Positions 53,507 through 64,000 of a stretch of DNA of 64,000 nt are shown piece by piece (position 1 is the stretch's first letter; each line of letters opens with the position of its first letter). The notes below the pieces were generated by a model. That model saw nothing but the letters and a program-made list of their open reading frames with translations, was not told the origin of the DNA and made no database searches. Made by a program: the position numbers and the translations under genes. The DNA is from Geobacter sp. FeAm09 (GTDB lineage Bacteria; Desulfobacterota; Desulfuromonadia; Geobacterales; Pseudopelobacteraceae), in contig NZ_CP042466.1 of the NCBI RefSeq assembly GCF_008330225.1, positions 3,342,001 to 3,406,000 on the forward strand, given 5' to 3'.

Positions 53507-54778
53507 TCAATACAACAAATACCCGCTCCGCACCACCTTGAACCGCTCAAGTTCCCTATCCCACCGCCTAACCACATCACGGGGCGTAACCCCCTTCTGC
53601 CGCAGCAAAGGCCACGCCTCCCGATCCCCCACCTCGGTGCCGAACCCTTCATACACTTTGAATTTCCCGGGATACGTCTCGTAAAAGGCCTGGGCCAGGT
53701 GCAGGCCGGCCAGGGGCGGGTCGAGCCGGTCCCGGTCCAGGGCGGTAACGCAGACGCCGGAGCAGTGCTTGCCCCGGTAGGGGTGGCCGGCCGCGGTCGG
53801 CACAAAGCTGCACGGGGCAAAGCGGATGCCGGGGATGGTGCGCGCCGCCAGATTGCGCGCCACTGCCGCGCCGTCCACCCAGGGGGCGCCGTAGGCCAGA
53901 AAGGAGCGGTCCGTGCCGCGCCCCACCGAGAGGTCGGCCGTCTCCAGGGTGCCGGGGCCGGGGTAGAGGATGGCCGCCGTGAGGCTCTTCATGTTGGGCG
54001 AGGGGTTGACCCAGGGCAGGCCGGTGGCGTCGTAGTACATGGCGCGCCGCCACCCCTGCATGGGGACCACGGTCAGACGGCAGCCGATGCCGAACTCCGT
54101 GTTGAAGAGCCGCGCCAACTCGCCCATGGTCATGCCGTGGCGGGTGGGGATGGGGTGAATGCTGGTGAGGGCGCCGCAGCCGCTGGACCGCTCGGGCAGG
54201 GGCTGTGCCGGGACGGCGCCCTCCACCCGCTCGCCCCCCAGGGGATTGGGGCGGTCCAGGACCACGAAGGGGATGCCGGCGTCCCGGGCGGCGCGCATGG
54301 CGAGGGAGAGGGTGCCGATGTAGGTGTAGAAACGGGTGCCGATGCCCTGGATGTCGAAGACCAGAATATCCACCCCCCGCAGCATCTCCGGCGTGGGGCG
54401 GCAGGTGGCGCCGTAGAGGCTGTGCACCGGCAGGCCGGTGGCCCGGTCCGTGGCCGACGGCACCTTGTCGTCCGCCTCGCCCCGGATGCCGTGCTCGGGG
54501 CTGAACAGGGCCGTCAGGCGGCAGCCGGGGGCCCGGTTGATGATGTCGATGGTGCTGCGGCCGTCCCGGGAACGTCCGGTGTGGTTGGTGATCAGGCCGA
54601 CCCGCTTCCCCTGGAGGAGGTCGAAACCACGTTGTTCCAGCACGTCGATGCCCGGGAGGACGACCGGCTCGCCGGCGGCACGCACCTGTGGGGGAAAAAA
54701 GAGGGCAACCGGGAGGCAGAGGATGGCGACCCGGCATCCGAAGTTCTGAAAAAAACGAGCAAAAATTTTGAGGTTCAT
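53507..54778 (-). CDS. DUF1343 / NamZ-like exo-beta-N-acetylmuramidase
   Basis: 423 residues from ATG 54778; an upstream TTG would add 8. Signal peptide ends near PQVRAAGE. The DUF1343 pattern runs throughout: GKRVGLITNHTGRSRDGRSTID, LFSPEHGIRGEAD, LVFDIQGIGTRFYTY, LDRPNPLGG. Characterised family members (NamZ) remove terminal MurNAc from peptidoglycan fragments. It is probably periplasmic and acts in wall recycling. It stands alone. Confidence 0.88.
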   Translation of the reverse strand: MNLKIFARFFQNFGCRVAILCLPVALFFPPQVRAAGEPVVLPGIDVLEQRGFDLLQGKRVGLITNHTGRSRDGRSTIDIINRAPGCRLTALFSPEHGIRGEADDKVPSATDRATGLPVHSLYGATCRPTPEMLRGVDILVFDIQGIGTRFYTYIGTLSLAMRAARDAGIPFVVLDRPNPLGGERVEGAVPAQPLPERSSGCGALTSIHPIPTRHGMTMGELARLFNTEFGIGCRLTVVPMQGWRRAMYYDATGLPWVNPSPNMKSLTAAILYPGPGTLETADLSVGRGTDRSFLAYGAPWVDGAAVARNLAARTIPGIRFAPCSFVPTAAGHPYRGKHCSGVCVTALDRDRLDPPLAGLHLAQAFYETYPGKFKVYEGFGTEVGDREAWPLLRQKGVTPRDVVRRWDRELERFKVVRSGYLLY

Positions 54779-54879
54779 CCTGTTTAGCCCTGTCAATTCC
54801 AAGTTGCAGCCTGTGCCTTCCTGACAGGTTGTTCAAAAATAGTCAGATCGTCGCACCCGCTCGACAAGCCCTGAGGAGG

Positions 54880-54965
54880 CCCTCACCCGGCCTTTGGCCA
54901 CCCTCTCCCGGAGGGAGAGGGTAACGGTATCCCTTCTCCCTTTGGGAGAAGGAGAGGATGAGGGG
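54880..54965. repeat. Palindromic CCCTCTCCC-type intergenic repeat
   Basis: Two adjacent hairpins, CCCTCTCCCGGAGGGAGAGGG (54901-54921) and CTTCTCCCTTTGGGAGAAG (54935-54953), set in CCCTCACCC-rich DNA. This kind of repeat is scattered between genes in many proteobacteria and may end transcription of the MFS operon. Confidence 0.65.
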
Positions 54966-55034
54966 CGCTACGCCGCACGAAAGGGCGTTCGAGGATGAGG
55001 GCCTGATGGCTGTTTTTCAACAACCTCATCGGAT

Positions 55035-56270
55035 TTAAGCCTCTGCCGCCCGCTGGTCCCCGGCCACGGTACGGCCGGCCAAAAGCGCAAAGAGCGCCGC
55101 GACCAGGATGGCCGCCGGGGTGGTCAGGAGTGCGGCCGCCAGCCCCCACACATCGGAAAGGGCGCCGATGATGGCGGGGGAGACGGCGTCCCCCAGGGCA
55201 TGGATGGTGAAGATCGTAATGGCGAACCCCGTGGCGCGCCGGTTGGGCGCCACGACGTTGACCAGCACGGTGTTGAGCGGGCCGGTGTTGAGAAACAGGA
55301 ACAGTTCGGCGGCAAAGATGGCGGCCAGACAGAGCGGCAGGGAATGGGAGAGGATGGCCAGGGCGGCCAGGGGCGCGCCCAGGAGGAAGCCGGCGGCGGA
55401 GACGTGCAGGTAGCCGGCGGCGCTGCGGCGTTGCAGGCGGTCCCCCAGCCAGCCCCCCGCCAGGGTCCCGACGATGCCGGCCACCACGGTCAGCATGCCG
55501 AACAGGGTGTTGCCCCGGGCCACGTCCAGGCTGAAACTGCGGTGGAGGAACGAGGGGACCCACTGGGCCAGCCCCCCCAGGGCAAAGGTCATGGCCGCCA
55601 TGGAGAGGGTGGCGTGCACGAAGGTGCGGTTGGCGGCGAAGCTGCGCAGCACGGCGGCCAGCCCCTCGCCCGCCGGAGATTCGTCCGGCGTCGCGCGCCC
55701 CCGGCGCGGCTCGGCCAGGAACCATAGCGGCGCGGCCAGGGCAAGTCCCGGCAGGCCGACCAGCATGAAAGCCCGGCGCCAGCCGAAGGCCTGCCCCAGG
55801 GACCCGCCCAGGATATAGCCCAGGGCGCTCCCCACCGGGATCGCCAGGAAAAAGAGCGACAGCATCCTCCCCCGGCGCTCCCGGGGGAAGAAATCGGCCA
55901 CCAGCCCCGGCGAGACGGTGCCGAAGCTCGCCTCGCCCATGCCCACCAGCGAGCGGGCCGCCAGAAGCAGGCGATAGGAGGGGGCCCACCCCGAGAGCAT
56001 GGTGGCCAGGCTCCAGGCGAAAAGGCCGCCGGCGGCCAGGCGGTTGCGGTTGCAGCGGTCCCCCAGCCGGCCGAAGAACGGCGCGGCCACCATGTAGCAG
56101 AGCATGAAGGCGCTGCCCAAGAGACCCAGGGCGGTGTCGGAGAGGCGCAGATCCGCCTTGATCAGGGAGAAAACGGCGTACAGGGCCTGGCGGTCCACGT
56201 AGTTCAGGAGGTTCACCGCCAAAAGCAGTGCCAGGGCATACCGGCCCCGGCGGCCGACGGCATCACTCAC
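55035..56270 (-). CDS. MFS transporter (Spinster-like)
   Basis: 411 residues, about 12 membrane helices. Family motif A is seen between helices 2 and 3 (GRLGDRCNRNRLAAGG), and the N-terminus LLAVNLLNYVDRQALYAVF is typical of Spinster/hexuronate-type MFS carriers. Substrate unknown. Overlaps the DUF4911 gene by 8 bases and ends the arnD-like operon. Confidence 0.88.
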   Translation of the reverse strand: MSDAVGRRGRYALALLLAVNLLNYVDRQALYAVFSLIKADLRLSDTALGLLGSAFMLCYMVAAPFFGRLGDRCNRNRLAAGGLFAWSLATMLSGWAPSYRLLLAARSLVGMGEASFGTVSPGLVADFFPRERRGRMLSLFFLAIPVGSALGYILGGSLGQAFGWRRAFMLVGLPGLALAAPLWFLAEPRRGRATPDESPAGEGLAAVLRSFAANRTFVHATLSMAAMTFALGGLAQWVPSFLHRSFSLDVARGNTLFGMLTVVAGIVGTLAGGWLGDRLQRRSAAGYLHVSAAGFLLGAPLAALAILSHSLPLCLAAIFAAELFLFLNTGPLNTVLVNVVAPNRRATGFAITIFTIHALGDAVSPAIIGALSDVWGLAAALLTTPAAILVAALFALLAGRTVAGDQRAAEA

Positions 56271-56526
56271 CCTCCTGCTCCCAGGAGACCGGCGTCATGG
56301 TCACCCTCCTCCCCAGTTCGGCCAGCAGGTCGTCCATCTCAGCCACGAAGCCGGGCATGACGGCAATGCGGATGATGCCGGCCACATTGTCCACCGTGCT
56401 CATGGTGTTCGTCCCCTCGTAGGCCTCCAGAATGAACTTGAGGTAGACCATGTCCCGGTGCTTCACCCGGAAATAACGGCAGACGGCGTCGGACAGGGGG
56501 ACGGGGGGAGGGGCTTGGCACGCCAT
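56263..56526 (-). CDS. DUF4911 domain protein
   Basis: 87 residues from ATG 56526, overlapping the upstream stop (TGATG). The DUF4911 pattern is RYFRVKHRDMVYLKFILEAYEGTNTMSTVD, then a C-terminal amphipathic half. Small, soluble, unknown function; common as a short gene in Geobacter-type genomes. Coupled to both neighbours by overlap. Confidence 0.8.
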   Translation of the reverse strand: MACQAPPPVPLSDAVCRYFRVKHRDMVYLKFILEAYEGTNTMSTVDNVAGIIRIAVMPGFVAEMDDLLAELGRRVTMTPVSWEQEGE

Positions 56527-57428
56527 CACGGGACCTCTTCCCCCTGGATGGCCACCCGGCCCGCCCGGCCCGGAAGCTCGCCCATGAAGAGCCGGCATGC
56601 CGGCGCGCCGGAAACCCGGCCGGCGGCCTCCCCCAGGGTGACGCAGCGGATGCCCGCTGCCGCGAACCCCTCCAGCAGGCGGACAAAGGAGGCGCGGATG
56701 GCGCCCCCCTCCAGTTCGGCGTGGATGGTCAGCACGTTGAGCCCGTCCCGCAACTGCCCCAGGTAATAGTCGTGGATGTTGTCCGGGGTGATGCCGTGCT
56801 CCCCCAGGATCTCGTCGGCGGTCGGCAGGGTGGTGGGGATCTGGAGGGTGCGGAAACGGCGCCCTTCCATGACCGGGTAGAAGGGGCGGGTGCCCCGGCC
56901 GTCGCTGCAATAGCTCAGCCCCATGGCGTCCTGCACCTCCAGGGAATCGGGCGACACGGTCCAGCCGGGGGCCGCCGTGGTGGCGGCGCGATGCCCCAGG
57001 ATCTCCTCGAACCGGGCGCCGGCCAGCCCCAGCTCCATGGCGGTGAGGTGCTTGGGGAACCAGGGGAGGTAGTCGTGCCATTTGACATGGTCCCAGCAGT
57101 GGATGCCCACCTCGTGGCCGCGCCGCTCCGTCTCGCGCAGCACGTCGGGAAAGGCCGCCCCGATCATGGGTGCCGGCAGGAGCGTGCCGTAGAGCATGGT
57201 CTTGATGCCGTAGGCCGCCGGCGCCTTGGTGCGCAGCATCTTCTTGAGGAACCCCTTGCGGGTGAAGATCCGCCGGATGGCCTTGCCCGAATTGTCCGGC
57301 CCCAGGGAGAAATAGAAGGTGGCCGCGACCCCGAAGCGGGCCATGTCCTCCAGCAGGGCCGGCACGCCGTCGCGCGTCCCGGCATAGGTATCCACATCCA
57401 CCTTCAAAGCAACGATCTTGTCAGCCAT
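56526..57428 (-). CDS. ArnD-like polysaccharide deacetylase
   Basis: 300 residues from ATG 57428. NodB-fold motifs: VALKVDVDTYAG (motif 1 Asp), HEVGIHCWDHVKWHD (motif 2 His residues) and LTIHAELEGG near the end. Length and sequence fit ArnD, which deformylates undecaprenyl-phosphate-L-Ara4FN in lipid A modification. No other arn genes are next to it, so a related deacetylase role cannot be excluded. First gene of a three-gene operon with DUF4911 and the MFS carrier. Confidence 0.82.
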   Translation of the reverse strand: MADKIVALKVDVDTYAGTRDGVPALLEDMARFGVAATFYFSLGPDNSGKAIRRIFTRKGFLKKMLRTKAPAAYGIKTMLYGTLLPAPMIGAAFPDVLRETERRGHEVGIHCWDHVKWHDYLPWFPKHLTAMELGLAGARFEEILGHRAATTAAPGWTVSPDSLEVQDAMGLSYCSDGRGTRPFYPVMEGRRFRTLQIPTTLPTADEILGEHGITPDNIHDYYLGQLRDGLNVLTIHAELEGGAIRASFVRLLEGFAAAGIRCVTLGEAAGRVSGAPACRLFMGELPGRAGRVAIQGEEVP

Positions 57429-57640
57429 GAAACGCCCATCCCCCGCTTGATTGCGATAGCGCTGGAGTTTATCAAGGTTTGGCCGCCGTGTACAACCCAA
57501 ATATGGCTTTACCGCCGCCACCGGGCCGGGGGCGGGCATCTTGATGCCTCCTTGACGCGCCGCGCCCCCATTTTGACACCGGCCTTACGAGCCCCCTGCT
57601 ATCCTGTAATCATGGAAAGAAGACGTACAGGAGGCTGGCC

Positions 57641-57934
57641 ATGAAAGTCTACCAGTACAACCAGGAAACCGGCGTCTATGCCGGCGAGCTGTTCGAAGAG
57701 GACAAGATGCTGAAATACGTGGACGGGATCACCACCATCGCCCCACCCCCCTATGGGCCGGGGCAGGTTCCGGTCTTCGACCCGGCGCGGCGGGCCTGGG
57801 GCGTCATGCCCGCCGCGCCGCTCCGCCGTGATCCTGCCCCTGCCCTTGGGAAGCAAACGGTGGACACCAAGGGGCAATGGGCTATAATGAAACCATGCCA
57901 TCCCCTGCAACGAGGCCTGCCCCATGTCCGCTAA
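57641..57934 (+). CDS. Small hypothetical protein upstream of kdpD
   Basis: 97 residues with CAGGAGG 8 bases upstream. The first half (VYQYNQETGVYAGELFEEDK, GITTIAPPPYGPGQVPVFDP) resembles short modules of phage tail-fibre assembly proteins; the second half is low-complexity. Its end overlaps the kdpD start by 11 bases. The role is unknown; the overlap could couple translation. Confidence 0.55.
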   Translation: MKVYQYNQETGVYAGELFEEDKMLKYVDGITTIAPPPYGPGQVPVFDPARRAWGVMPAAPLRRDPAPALGKQTVDTKGQWAIMKPCHPLQRGLPHVR

Positions 57935-60615
57935 CGGCGACGACAACCGCCCCTCCCCCGAAACCCTCCTGAAGCTCGCCCAGGCCGAAGAGGCCGAGGC
58001 GGAGCAGGCCCGTCGGGGAAAACTGAAGATCTTTCTCGGCTATGCCGCCGGGGTGGGGAAGACCTACGCCATGCTGGAGGCCGCCCGGCAGCGCCGGGAC
58101 GAAGGGCGCGACGTGGTGGCGGGGTATGTGGAGTCCCACGGCCGCTCCGAGACCGATGCCCTGCTGGCGGGCCTGGAACTCATCCCCCGGCGGGAGGTCG
58201 TCCACCAGGGGGTGCGGCTCCCCGAGATGGATCTGGACGGACTGCTGGCCCGCCGGCCCCAGGTCGCCCTGGTGGACGAACTGGCCCACAGCAACGCCCC
58301 GGGATCGCGCCACGACAAACGCTGGCAGGACGTGGAGGAACTCCTGGCCGCCGGCATCGATGTCTTCACCACGGTCAACATCCAGCACTTCGAAAGCCTG
58401 AACGACGTGGTGGCCCGGATCACCGGCGTGGTGGTGCGGGAGACCCTCCCCGACCACCTGCTGGACACCGCTTTCGAGATCAGACTGGTGGACATCCCCC
58501 CGAAGACCTGCTGCAACGCCTCCACGAGGGGAAGGTCTACATCGCCGACCAGGCGGCCAGGGCCATGGAGAAATTCTTCAGGCCGGGCAACCTGATGGCG
58601 TTGCGGGAGCTGTCCCTGCGCCGCACCGCTGCCCGCGTGGACGACCAGATGCGGGCTTATATGGAGACCCAGGCCATTGCCGGCCCCTGGGCTACCACGG
58701 AGCGGCTCCTGGTCTGCGTCAGCGGCAGCCCGTACAGCGAAAAGCTGATCCGCGCCACCTGCCGCCTGGCGGAAGAGCTGAAGGCCCAGTGGTACACCGT
58801 CCATATCGAAACCCCGGGCAGCGGCAGGCACGCCCGGGAGAACCGGGAGCACGTGTGGCGCCACCTGCGCCTGGCCGAGAGTCTGGGCTCCCAGGTCGCC
58901 TCCGTCACCGCCCCCTCGGTTACCGACGCGATCCTGGACTATGCCGCGCGGCACAACGTCACCAAGATCGTGATGGGCAAACCGACCAGGCCGCACTGGC
59001 GTGAGTTGGTCACCCCCCCGTGGTGGACCAGCTTATCCGCCGCAGCGGCGCCATCGACGTGGTGGTGGTCAGCTTCGAAGCGGGGGTGAAACCTGCCAGG
59101 CAAGGGAAACGCGCGGCACCGAGCCAGCTCGAACTCCGCGGCTATGCGGCGAGCCTCATGCTCGTCGCCGCGGTCTCAGGGGTGTGCGAGATTTTGCGGC
59201 CATTGCTGGACCCCACCAACATGGTCATGTTCTATTTGCTGGCGGTGGTGGTCGCGGCGGTGCGCCTCAGCAGGAAACAGGCCGTGGTCACCTCCTTTCT
59301 GGGGGTGCTGGCTTTCGACTTCTTTTTCGTCCCCCCCCGCCTCACCTTTGCCGTGGCCGACGCCCAGTACCTGATCACCTTCATCGCCCTGTTCACCGTC
59401 GGCGTGGTCATCAGCACATTGGTGGCCCGTTCGCGGGAGCGGGCCGAGGCGATGCGGACCCGCGAGGTGCAAACCGCGAGTCTCTACTACCTGAGCCGCG
59501 ACCTTGCCGCAGCCGCCGACATCGGCGCGGTCATGAAGGCGCTGGTCAGGAACGTGGAAGAGGCCTTGAACGCGCATGTGGCCCTGTTTTTGCCCGAGGG
59601 GGAACGGCTGGACGTCATGGCAACGAGCGACGGCCTTACCATCGACGCCAAGGAGCAGGCCGTGGCCGACTGGGCTTTCCGCAACCGCCACCCGGCGGGG
59701 CGGGGCACCGACACCCTCGTCTCCGCCGACCTGCTCTACCTCCCCCTGCAGACCCCGGCCAGCGTCCTGGCCGTCATGGGGGTGCGCCTGGAGAACGACG
59801 TGGAGTACCGTTCCACCGAAAGCCGGAGATTGCTGGACGCCTTTGCCACCCAGGCGGCCATGGCCATGGAGCGGGTGCAGTTCTCGCGGCAGGCCGAGCA
59901 GGCCCAGATACTCCAGGCCCGGGAGAACCTGGAGCGCGCCCTGCTCAATTCCATCTCCCACGACCTGCGCACCCCCCTGTCATCGGTTACCGGCGTCCTC
60001 ACCAGCCTCAGGGACGAGGGGGCCCATCTAAGCGACCCGGCGCGGCGCGAACTTCTGGATACGGCCTGCGGCGAGGCCGAGCGCCTGAACCGTTTTGTGG
60101 GCAACCTGCTGGACATGACCCGCATCGAAGCCGGCGCGGTCAGGCTCAACCTGGAGCCGTGCGACGTGCAGGACCTGGCGGGCTGCGCCCTGGCGGTGCT
60201 GGAACCGCGCATCGGGAGCCGGGAAATCTCATTCAGGACGCCCCCGGCCATGCCGCTGGTCCCCATGGACCTGGTTCTGATGACGCAGGTTCTGGTCAAT
60301 CTCCTGGAAAACAGCCTGAAATACTCGCCTCCCACGGCGCCCATCGAGATTGCCGCCAAGACCTCCGCCTCGTGGCTTGTCATCGAGGTCGCCGACCATG
60401 GCCCCGGCGTTCCCGAAAAGGATCTCCAGCGCGTCTTCGACAAGTTCTACCGCATCCCGGTCCCCGAGGGCGCTGGGGGGACCGGCCTGGGACTCTCCAT
60501 CTGCAAGGGGATCGTGGAGGCGCACGGCGGCAGCATCAGGGCGGAGAACCGGCCGGGGGGAGGGCTGGGGATCGTGCTGCGCCTCCCCCTCGGCGCACAA
60601 GGGGCGGAGGGATGA
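57924..60615 (+). CDS. kdpD: Sensor kinase KdpD, frame broken at two C runs
   Basis: About 897 residues when repaired. N-terminal KdpD domain with Walker A GYAAGVGKTYAML near 38 and VDELAHSNAPGSRH, then a USP-like domain, four membrane helices (LMLVAAVSGVCEIL, FLGVLAFDFFFVPP), a GAF domain, H-box SISHDLRTPLSS and ATPase GTGLGLSICKGI. The frame slips at six C (58496-58501) and seven C (59013-59019); one more C in each restores it. It senses K+ limitation and phosphorylates KdpE, encoded next. No kdpFABC is in view. Confidence 0.9.
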
Positions 60616-60691
60616 TCGTTTCCGAGCATTGCCGGACAAGGAGCGTGACGTATGATGAAAGCGACCGCACGAGGCGGAAAGGGCACACCAC

Positions 60692-61396
<705 letters not shown>

Positions 61397-61557
61397 GGGC
61401 AGGCTGGCGGAAAACGTCGCGGAGCAAGCCGCCCCGGCCGGGTAGCCGTGACGAGCCGCCGGACCATGCATAGGGAGGGCGGTTAGGGAGCATTCAGAAA
61501 AAACATTGAGCGCGATAGCCTCCAGTGGTATAAATTGTAATTTTCCGGAGGCATTGC

Positions 61558-63378
61558 GTGGTGAAACATGTTGAGGCCGACTCCTACTGGGGCGGCATCG
61601 TCAAATCAATGGGGCTGGTGTTCGGCGACATCGGTACCAGCCCCATCTATACCCTGACCGTCATCATCGCCCTGACCCAGCCGACCCGGGAGAACGTCTT
61701 CGGCATCCTCTCCCTGATCGTCTGGACCCTGATGATTCTGGTCAACATCGAGTACGCCCTCCTGGCCATGAGCCTCTCCCGCAAGGGCGAGGGTGGGACC
61801 ATCGTGCTGCGCGAGATCCTGGTGCGCATGATCAAGCCGGGGCGGCAGATGGTCTTCGTGACCTTTCTCTCCTACCTGGGCGTGGCCCTGCTCCTGGGGG
61901 ACGGCGTCATCACCCCGGCCATCAGTATCCTTTCGGCCGTGGAAGGCACGCTCCTGATCCCGGCCCTGAGCGGCCTTTCCCAGGGCACCATCATCCTGTG
62001 CGCCGCCGTCATCGCCCTGCTCCTGTTCATCTTCCAGTTCAAGGGGACCGACAAGGTGGCCAAGGCCTTCGGGCCGATCATGCTGGTCTGGTTCGCCTCC
62101 CTCACCCTTTCCGGCATGATCTCCCTGGCCTCGTTTCCCGGCATCATCGCCGCCATAAGCCCCCACTACGCCATCGAGTTTCTGGCCAAGAACGGCCTGG
62201 CCGGCTTCTTCGTCCTGTCGGAGGTCATCCTCTGCGCCACCGGGGGCGAGGCGCTCTACGCCGACATGGGGCACCTGGGGCGCAAACCGGTCAAGCGGGC
62301 CTGGCATTACGTCTTCGCCGCCCTGGTGATCAACTACCTGGGGCAAGGGGCCTTCGTGCTCCAGCATCCCCACACCAAGAACACCCTGTTCGGCATGGTC
62401 CAGTCCCAAGCCCCCATGCTCTACATCCCCTTCCTGATCCTGACCATCATGGCCACGGTGATCGCCTCCCAGGCCCTGATCAGCGGGGTGTTTTCCATCG
62501 TCTACCAGGGGATAACCACCCGCATCCTCCCCCTGCTCAAGGTGGATTACACCTCCCACCACTTGAAGTCGCAGATCTACATCGGCGCCGTCAACTGGCT
62601 CCTTTTGGCCCTGGTGATCATGATCATGCTGATCTTCAGGAAGTCCGACAACCTGGCGGCGGCCTACGGCCTGGCGGTGACCGGCACCATGACCATCACC
62701 GGCATCATGATGGTCATGATTTTCTCCCGCACCAAGAAGAAGTGGAAGGTGCCGGTGGCCCTGTTCGTGGTCCTGATCGACGCCGCCTTCCTGCTGTCCA
62801 ATCTCCACAAGCTCCCGGCCGGCGGCTACTGGTCGCTGGTCCTGGCATCCATCCCCCTGGCGGCCATCCTGATCTGGACCAAGGGACAGCGGGCCCTGTA
62901 CCGCGCCCTGAAGCCGCTGGACCTGGAAACCTACCTGATGAGCTACGAACAGATCTACCGCAAGGGGCACATCGCCGGAACCGGCCTGTTCTTCGTCAAG
63001 GAGTACATCACCATCCCCCCGTACCTGGTGCACTGCACCATCCGCAGCAACATCATCTACGAGCGCAACGTGCTCATCTCCATCATCCGCACGGATGAGC
63101 CCTATGGCCTGGAGAGCACCCTGACCGCCGGCCTGGGGACCGGCCTGGACGCCTTCGAGGTCATCGCCGGCTACATGGAGATGTTCGATATCGAGCAGTT
63201 GCTCAAGGAGAAGGGGATCCAGGAAAAGGTCATCTTCTACGGCATCGAGGACATCGCCACGGCCAACCCGGTCTGGAAGATCTTCTCCGCCATCAAGAAG
63301 CTGACTCCCAACTTCGTGCAGTTCAACAAACTTCCCGCAGCCAAGCTGCAGGGGGTCATTACCCGCGTCGAGATGTGA
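61558..63378 (+). CDS. kup: Low-affinity potassium transporter Kup
   Basis: 606 residues from GTG 61558 (GGAGG 10 bases upstream). Twelve membrane segments with the family blocks GDIGTSPIYTLTVII near 22, LLGDGVITPAISILSAVEGT near 103 and GEALYADMGHLGRKPV near 235, then the cytoplasmic C-terminal domain (GIEDIATANPVWKIF). Kup takes up K+ with protons. Location after kdpDE fits a K+-homeostasis locus. Confidence 0.95.
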   Translation: MVKHVEADSYWGGIVKSMGLVFGDIGTSPIYTLTVIIALTQPTRENVFGILSLIVWTLMILVNIEYALLAMSLSRKGEGGTIVLREILVRMIKPGRQMVFVTFLSYLGVALLLGDGVITPAISILSAVEGTLLIPALSGLSQGTIILCAAVIALLLFIFQFKGTDKVAKAFGPIMLVWFASLTLSGMISLASFPGIIAAISPHYAIEFLAKNGLAGFFVLSEVILCATGGEALYADMGHLGRKPVKRAWHYVFAALVINYLGQGAFVLQHPHTKNTLFGMVQSQAPMLYIPFLILTIMATVIASQALISGVFSIVYQGITTRILPLLKVDYTSHHLKSQIYIGAVNWLLLALVIMIMLIFRKSDNLAAAYGLAVTGTMTITGIMMVMIFSRTKKKWKVPVALFVVLIDAAFLLSNLHKLPAGGYWSLVLASIPLAAILIWTKGQRALYRALKPLDLETYLMSYEQIYRKGHIAGTGLFFVKEYITIPPYLVHCTIRSNIIYERNVLISIIRTDEPYGLESTLTAGLGTGLDAFEVIAGYMEMFDIEQLLKEKGIQEKVIFYGIEDIATANPVWKIFSAIKKLTPNFVQFNKLPAAKLQGVITRVEM

Positions 63379-63438
63379 GCGGATGAAAGCCCGGCTTTCG
63401 CCGCCCCGCTCCAACGCAGAAAGAACGTCATCCGATCA

Positions 63439-64000
63439 TGATCAACTGGTTACTGCTGCTGGTCGCCCTGGGCATCATCCTCCTGGGGGCGACCGTTTTT
63501 ACGAACGGCCTGGAGTGGTTCGGCAAGAAGATGAACCTGTCGGACGGCGCCGTGGGGAGCATCTTCGCCGCCATCGGCACGGCCCTGCCCGAAACCCTGG
63601 TGCCGATCATCGCCATCCTCTTCGGTTCCAAGGGCTCCGGCCACGAGATCGGCGTAGGGGCCATCATCGGCGCCCCCTTCATGCTGGGCACCCTGGCTTT
63701 CTGCATCAGCGGGATCGCGGTCATGGCCAACCGCAAGAAACGGGACGACTACCCGGTCATGCGCATGGACACCAGCGTCATGCGCCGCGACATGGAATAT
63801 TTCCTCACGCTCTACGCCCTGGCCATCGCCGCCTCGTTTTTGGGCGGGCACCCGGTGATCAAGACCTTCATAGCCCTGGCCCTGTTCCTGGTCTACGGCG
63901 GCTACGTGCTCAAGACCCTGCGGGGGGGGAACGGCACCAACCACGAGGTGGAGGAGGCCGACCTGGACCCGTGCTATTTCGCGCCCAGATCCCATGACCC
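63439..64000 (+). CDS. Sodium/calcium exchanger family protein, 3' end outside window
   Basis: 187 residues visible. The first alpha repeat has the CaCA signature (NLSDGAVGSIFAAIGTALPETLVPIIAIL, EIGVGAIIGAPFMLGTL), with membrane helices before and after it and a loop (ANRKKRDDYPVMRMD). It exchanges Ca2+ or another cation for Na+ or H+. It starts 60 bases after kup and is probably co-transcribed. Confidence 0.88.

Noticed and set aside
57924-60615. kdpD as a decayed pseudogene
   Set aside because: Both breaks are single missing bases in C runs while every domain is intact; error or very recent change is more likely than decay.

Overview
The window looks like chromosomal DNA of a Geobacter-type bacterium (order Geobacterales or a close relative). 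The clues are a c-type multihaem cytochrome, sigma-54 two-component control, a rhodanese lipoprotein plus outer-membrane barrel resembling the Geobacter ExtH/ExtI pair, selenocysteine use, and many short operons with strong GGAGG ribosome sites. It holds one integrated 31 kb island.

Left chromosomal arm (1-15.9 kb, all minus strand). A chemotaxis receptor runs off the left edge. An outer-membrane porin follows, then a histidine kinase with a periplasmic solute-binding sensor and its sigma-54 response regulator. Next come two operons that look like one selenium- or sulfur-related system. Operon A has a four-rhodanese lipoprotein, an outer-membrane barrel, a DUF3343 Se/S-carrier-like protein and YedF. 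Operon B has a periplasmic rhodanese, a tetrahaem cytochrome, a DUF1573 protein and a UGSC-family protein. The last two genes are each split by one in-frame UGA, followed by a hairpin of bacterial SECIS type, so both are read here as selenoproteins. Both operons have a near-consensus -24/-12 promoter and a shared 17-base upstream motif. The motif also occurs beside the regulator gene.

Island (15,942-47,345). It sits in the 3' end of tRNA-Ser(UGA). The displaced tRNA end and its terminator remain at 15.88-15.96 kb. The tyrosine integrase lies next to the intact tRNA. The island carries a sigma-like protein, a putative replication protein, an excisionase-like protein, an iteron/AT-rich origin candidate, a MobF relaxase, a coupling protein and a ribbon-helix-helix accessory protein. 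No type IV secretion core genes are visible, so it is best described as a mobilizable element with plasmid ancestry. Six island operons start behind an almost invariant bipartite promoter (CTTTGGTTTT, 11 bases, CCGCTWTMT). These operons encode mostly signal-peptide-bearing or membrane proteins of unknown function. Two small non-autonomous cassettes with inverted ends and target duplications are nested in the island: one around an orphan gene, one around vapBC.

Right chromosomal arm (47.3-64 kb). This holds tRNA-Ser, serS, a CapA-like protein, a B12-binding radical SAM protein, an AT-rich two-gene insert with a HEPN motif, a NamZ-like hydrolase, an ArnD-like deacetylase/DUF4911/MFS operon, kdpD-kdpE, kup and a partial Ca2+/Na+ exchanger. 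Five reading frames (vapB, serS, kdpD twice, the HEPN gene) are broken by one missing base in a G or C run. Because serS is essential, sequencing or assembly error is the simplest explanation.
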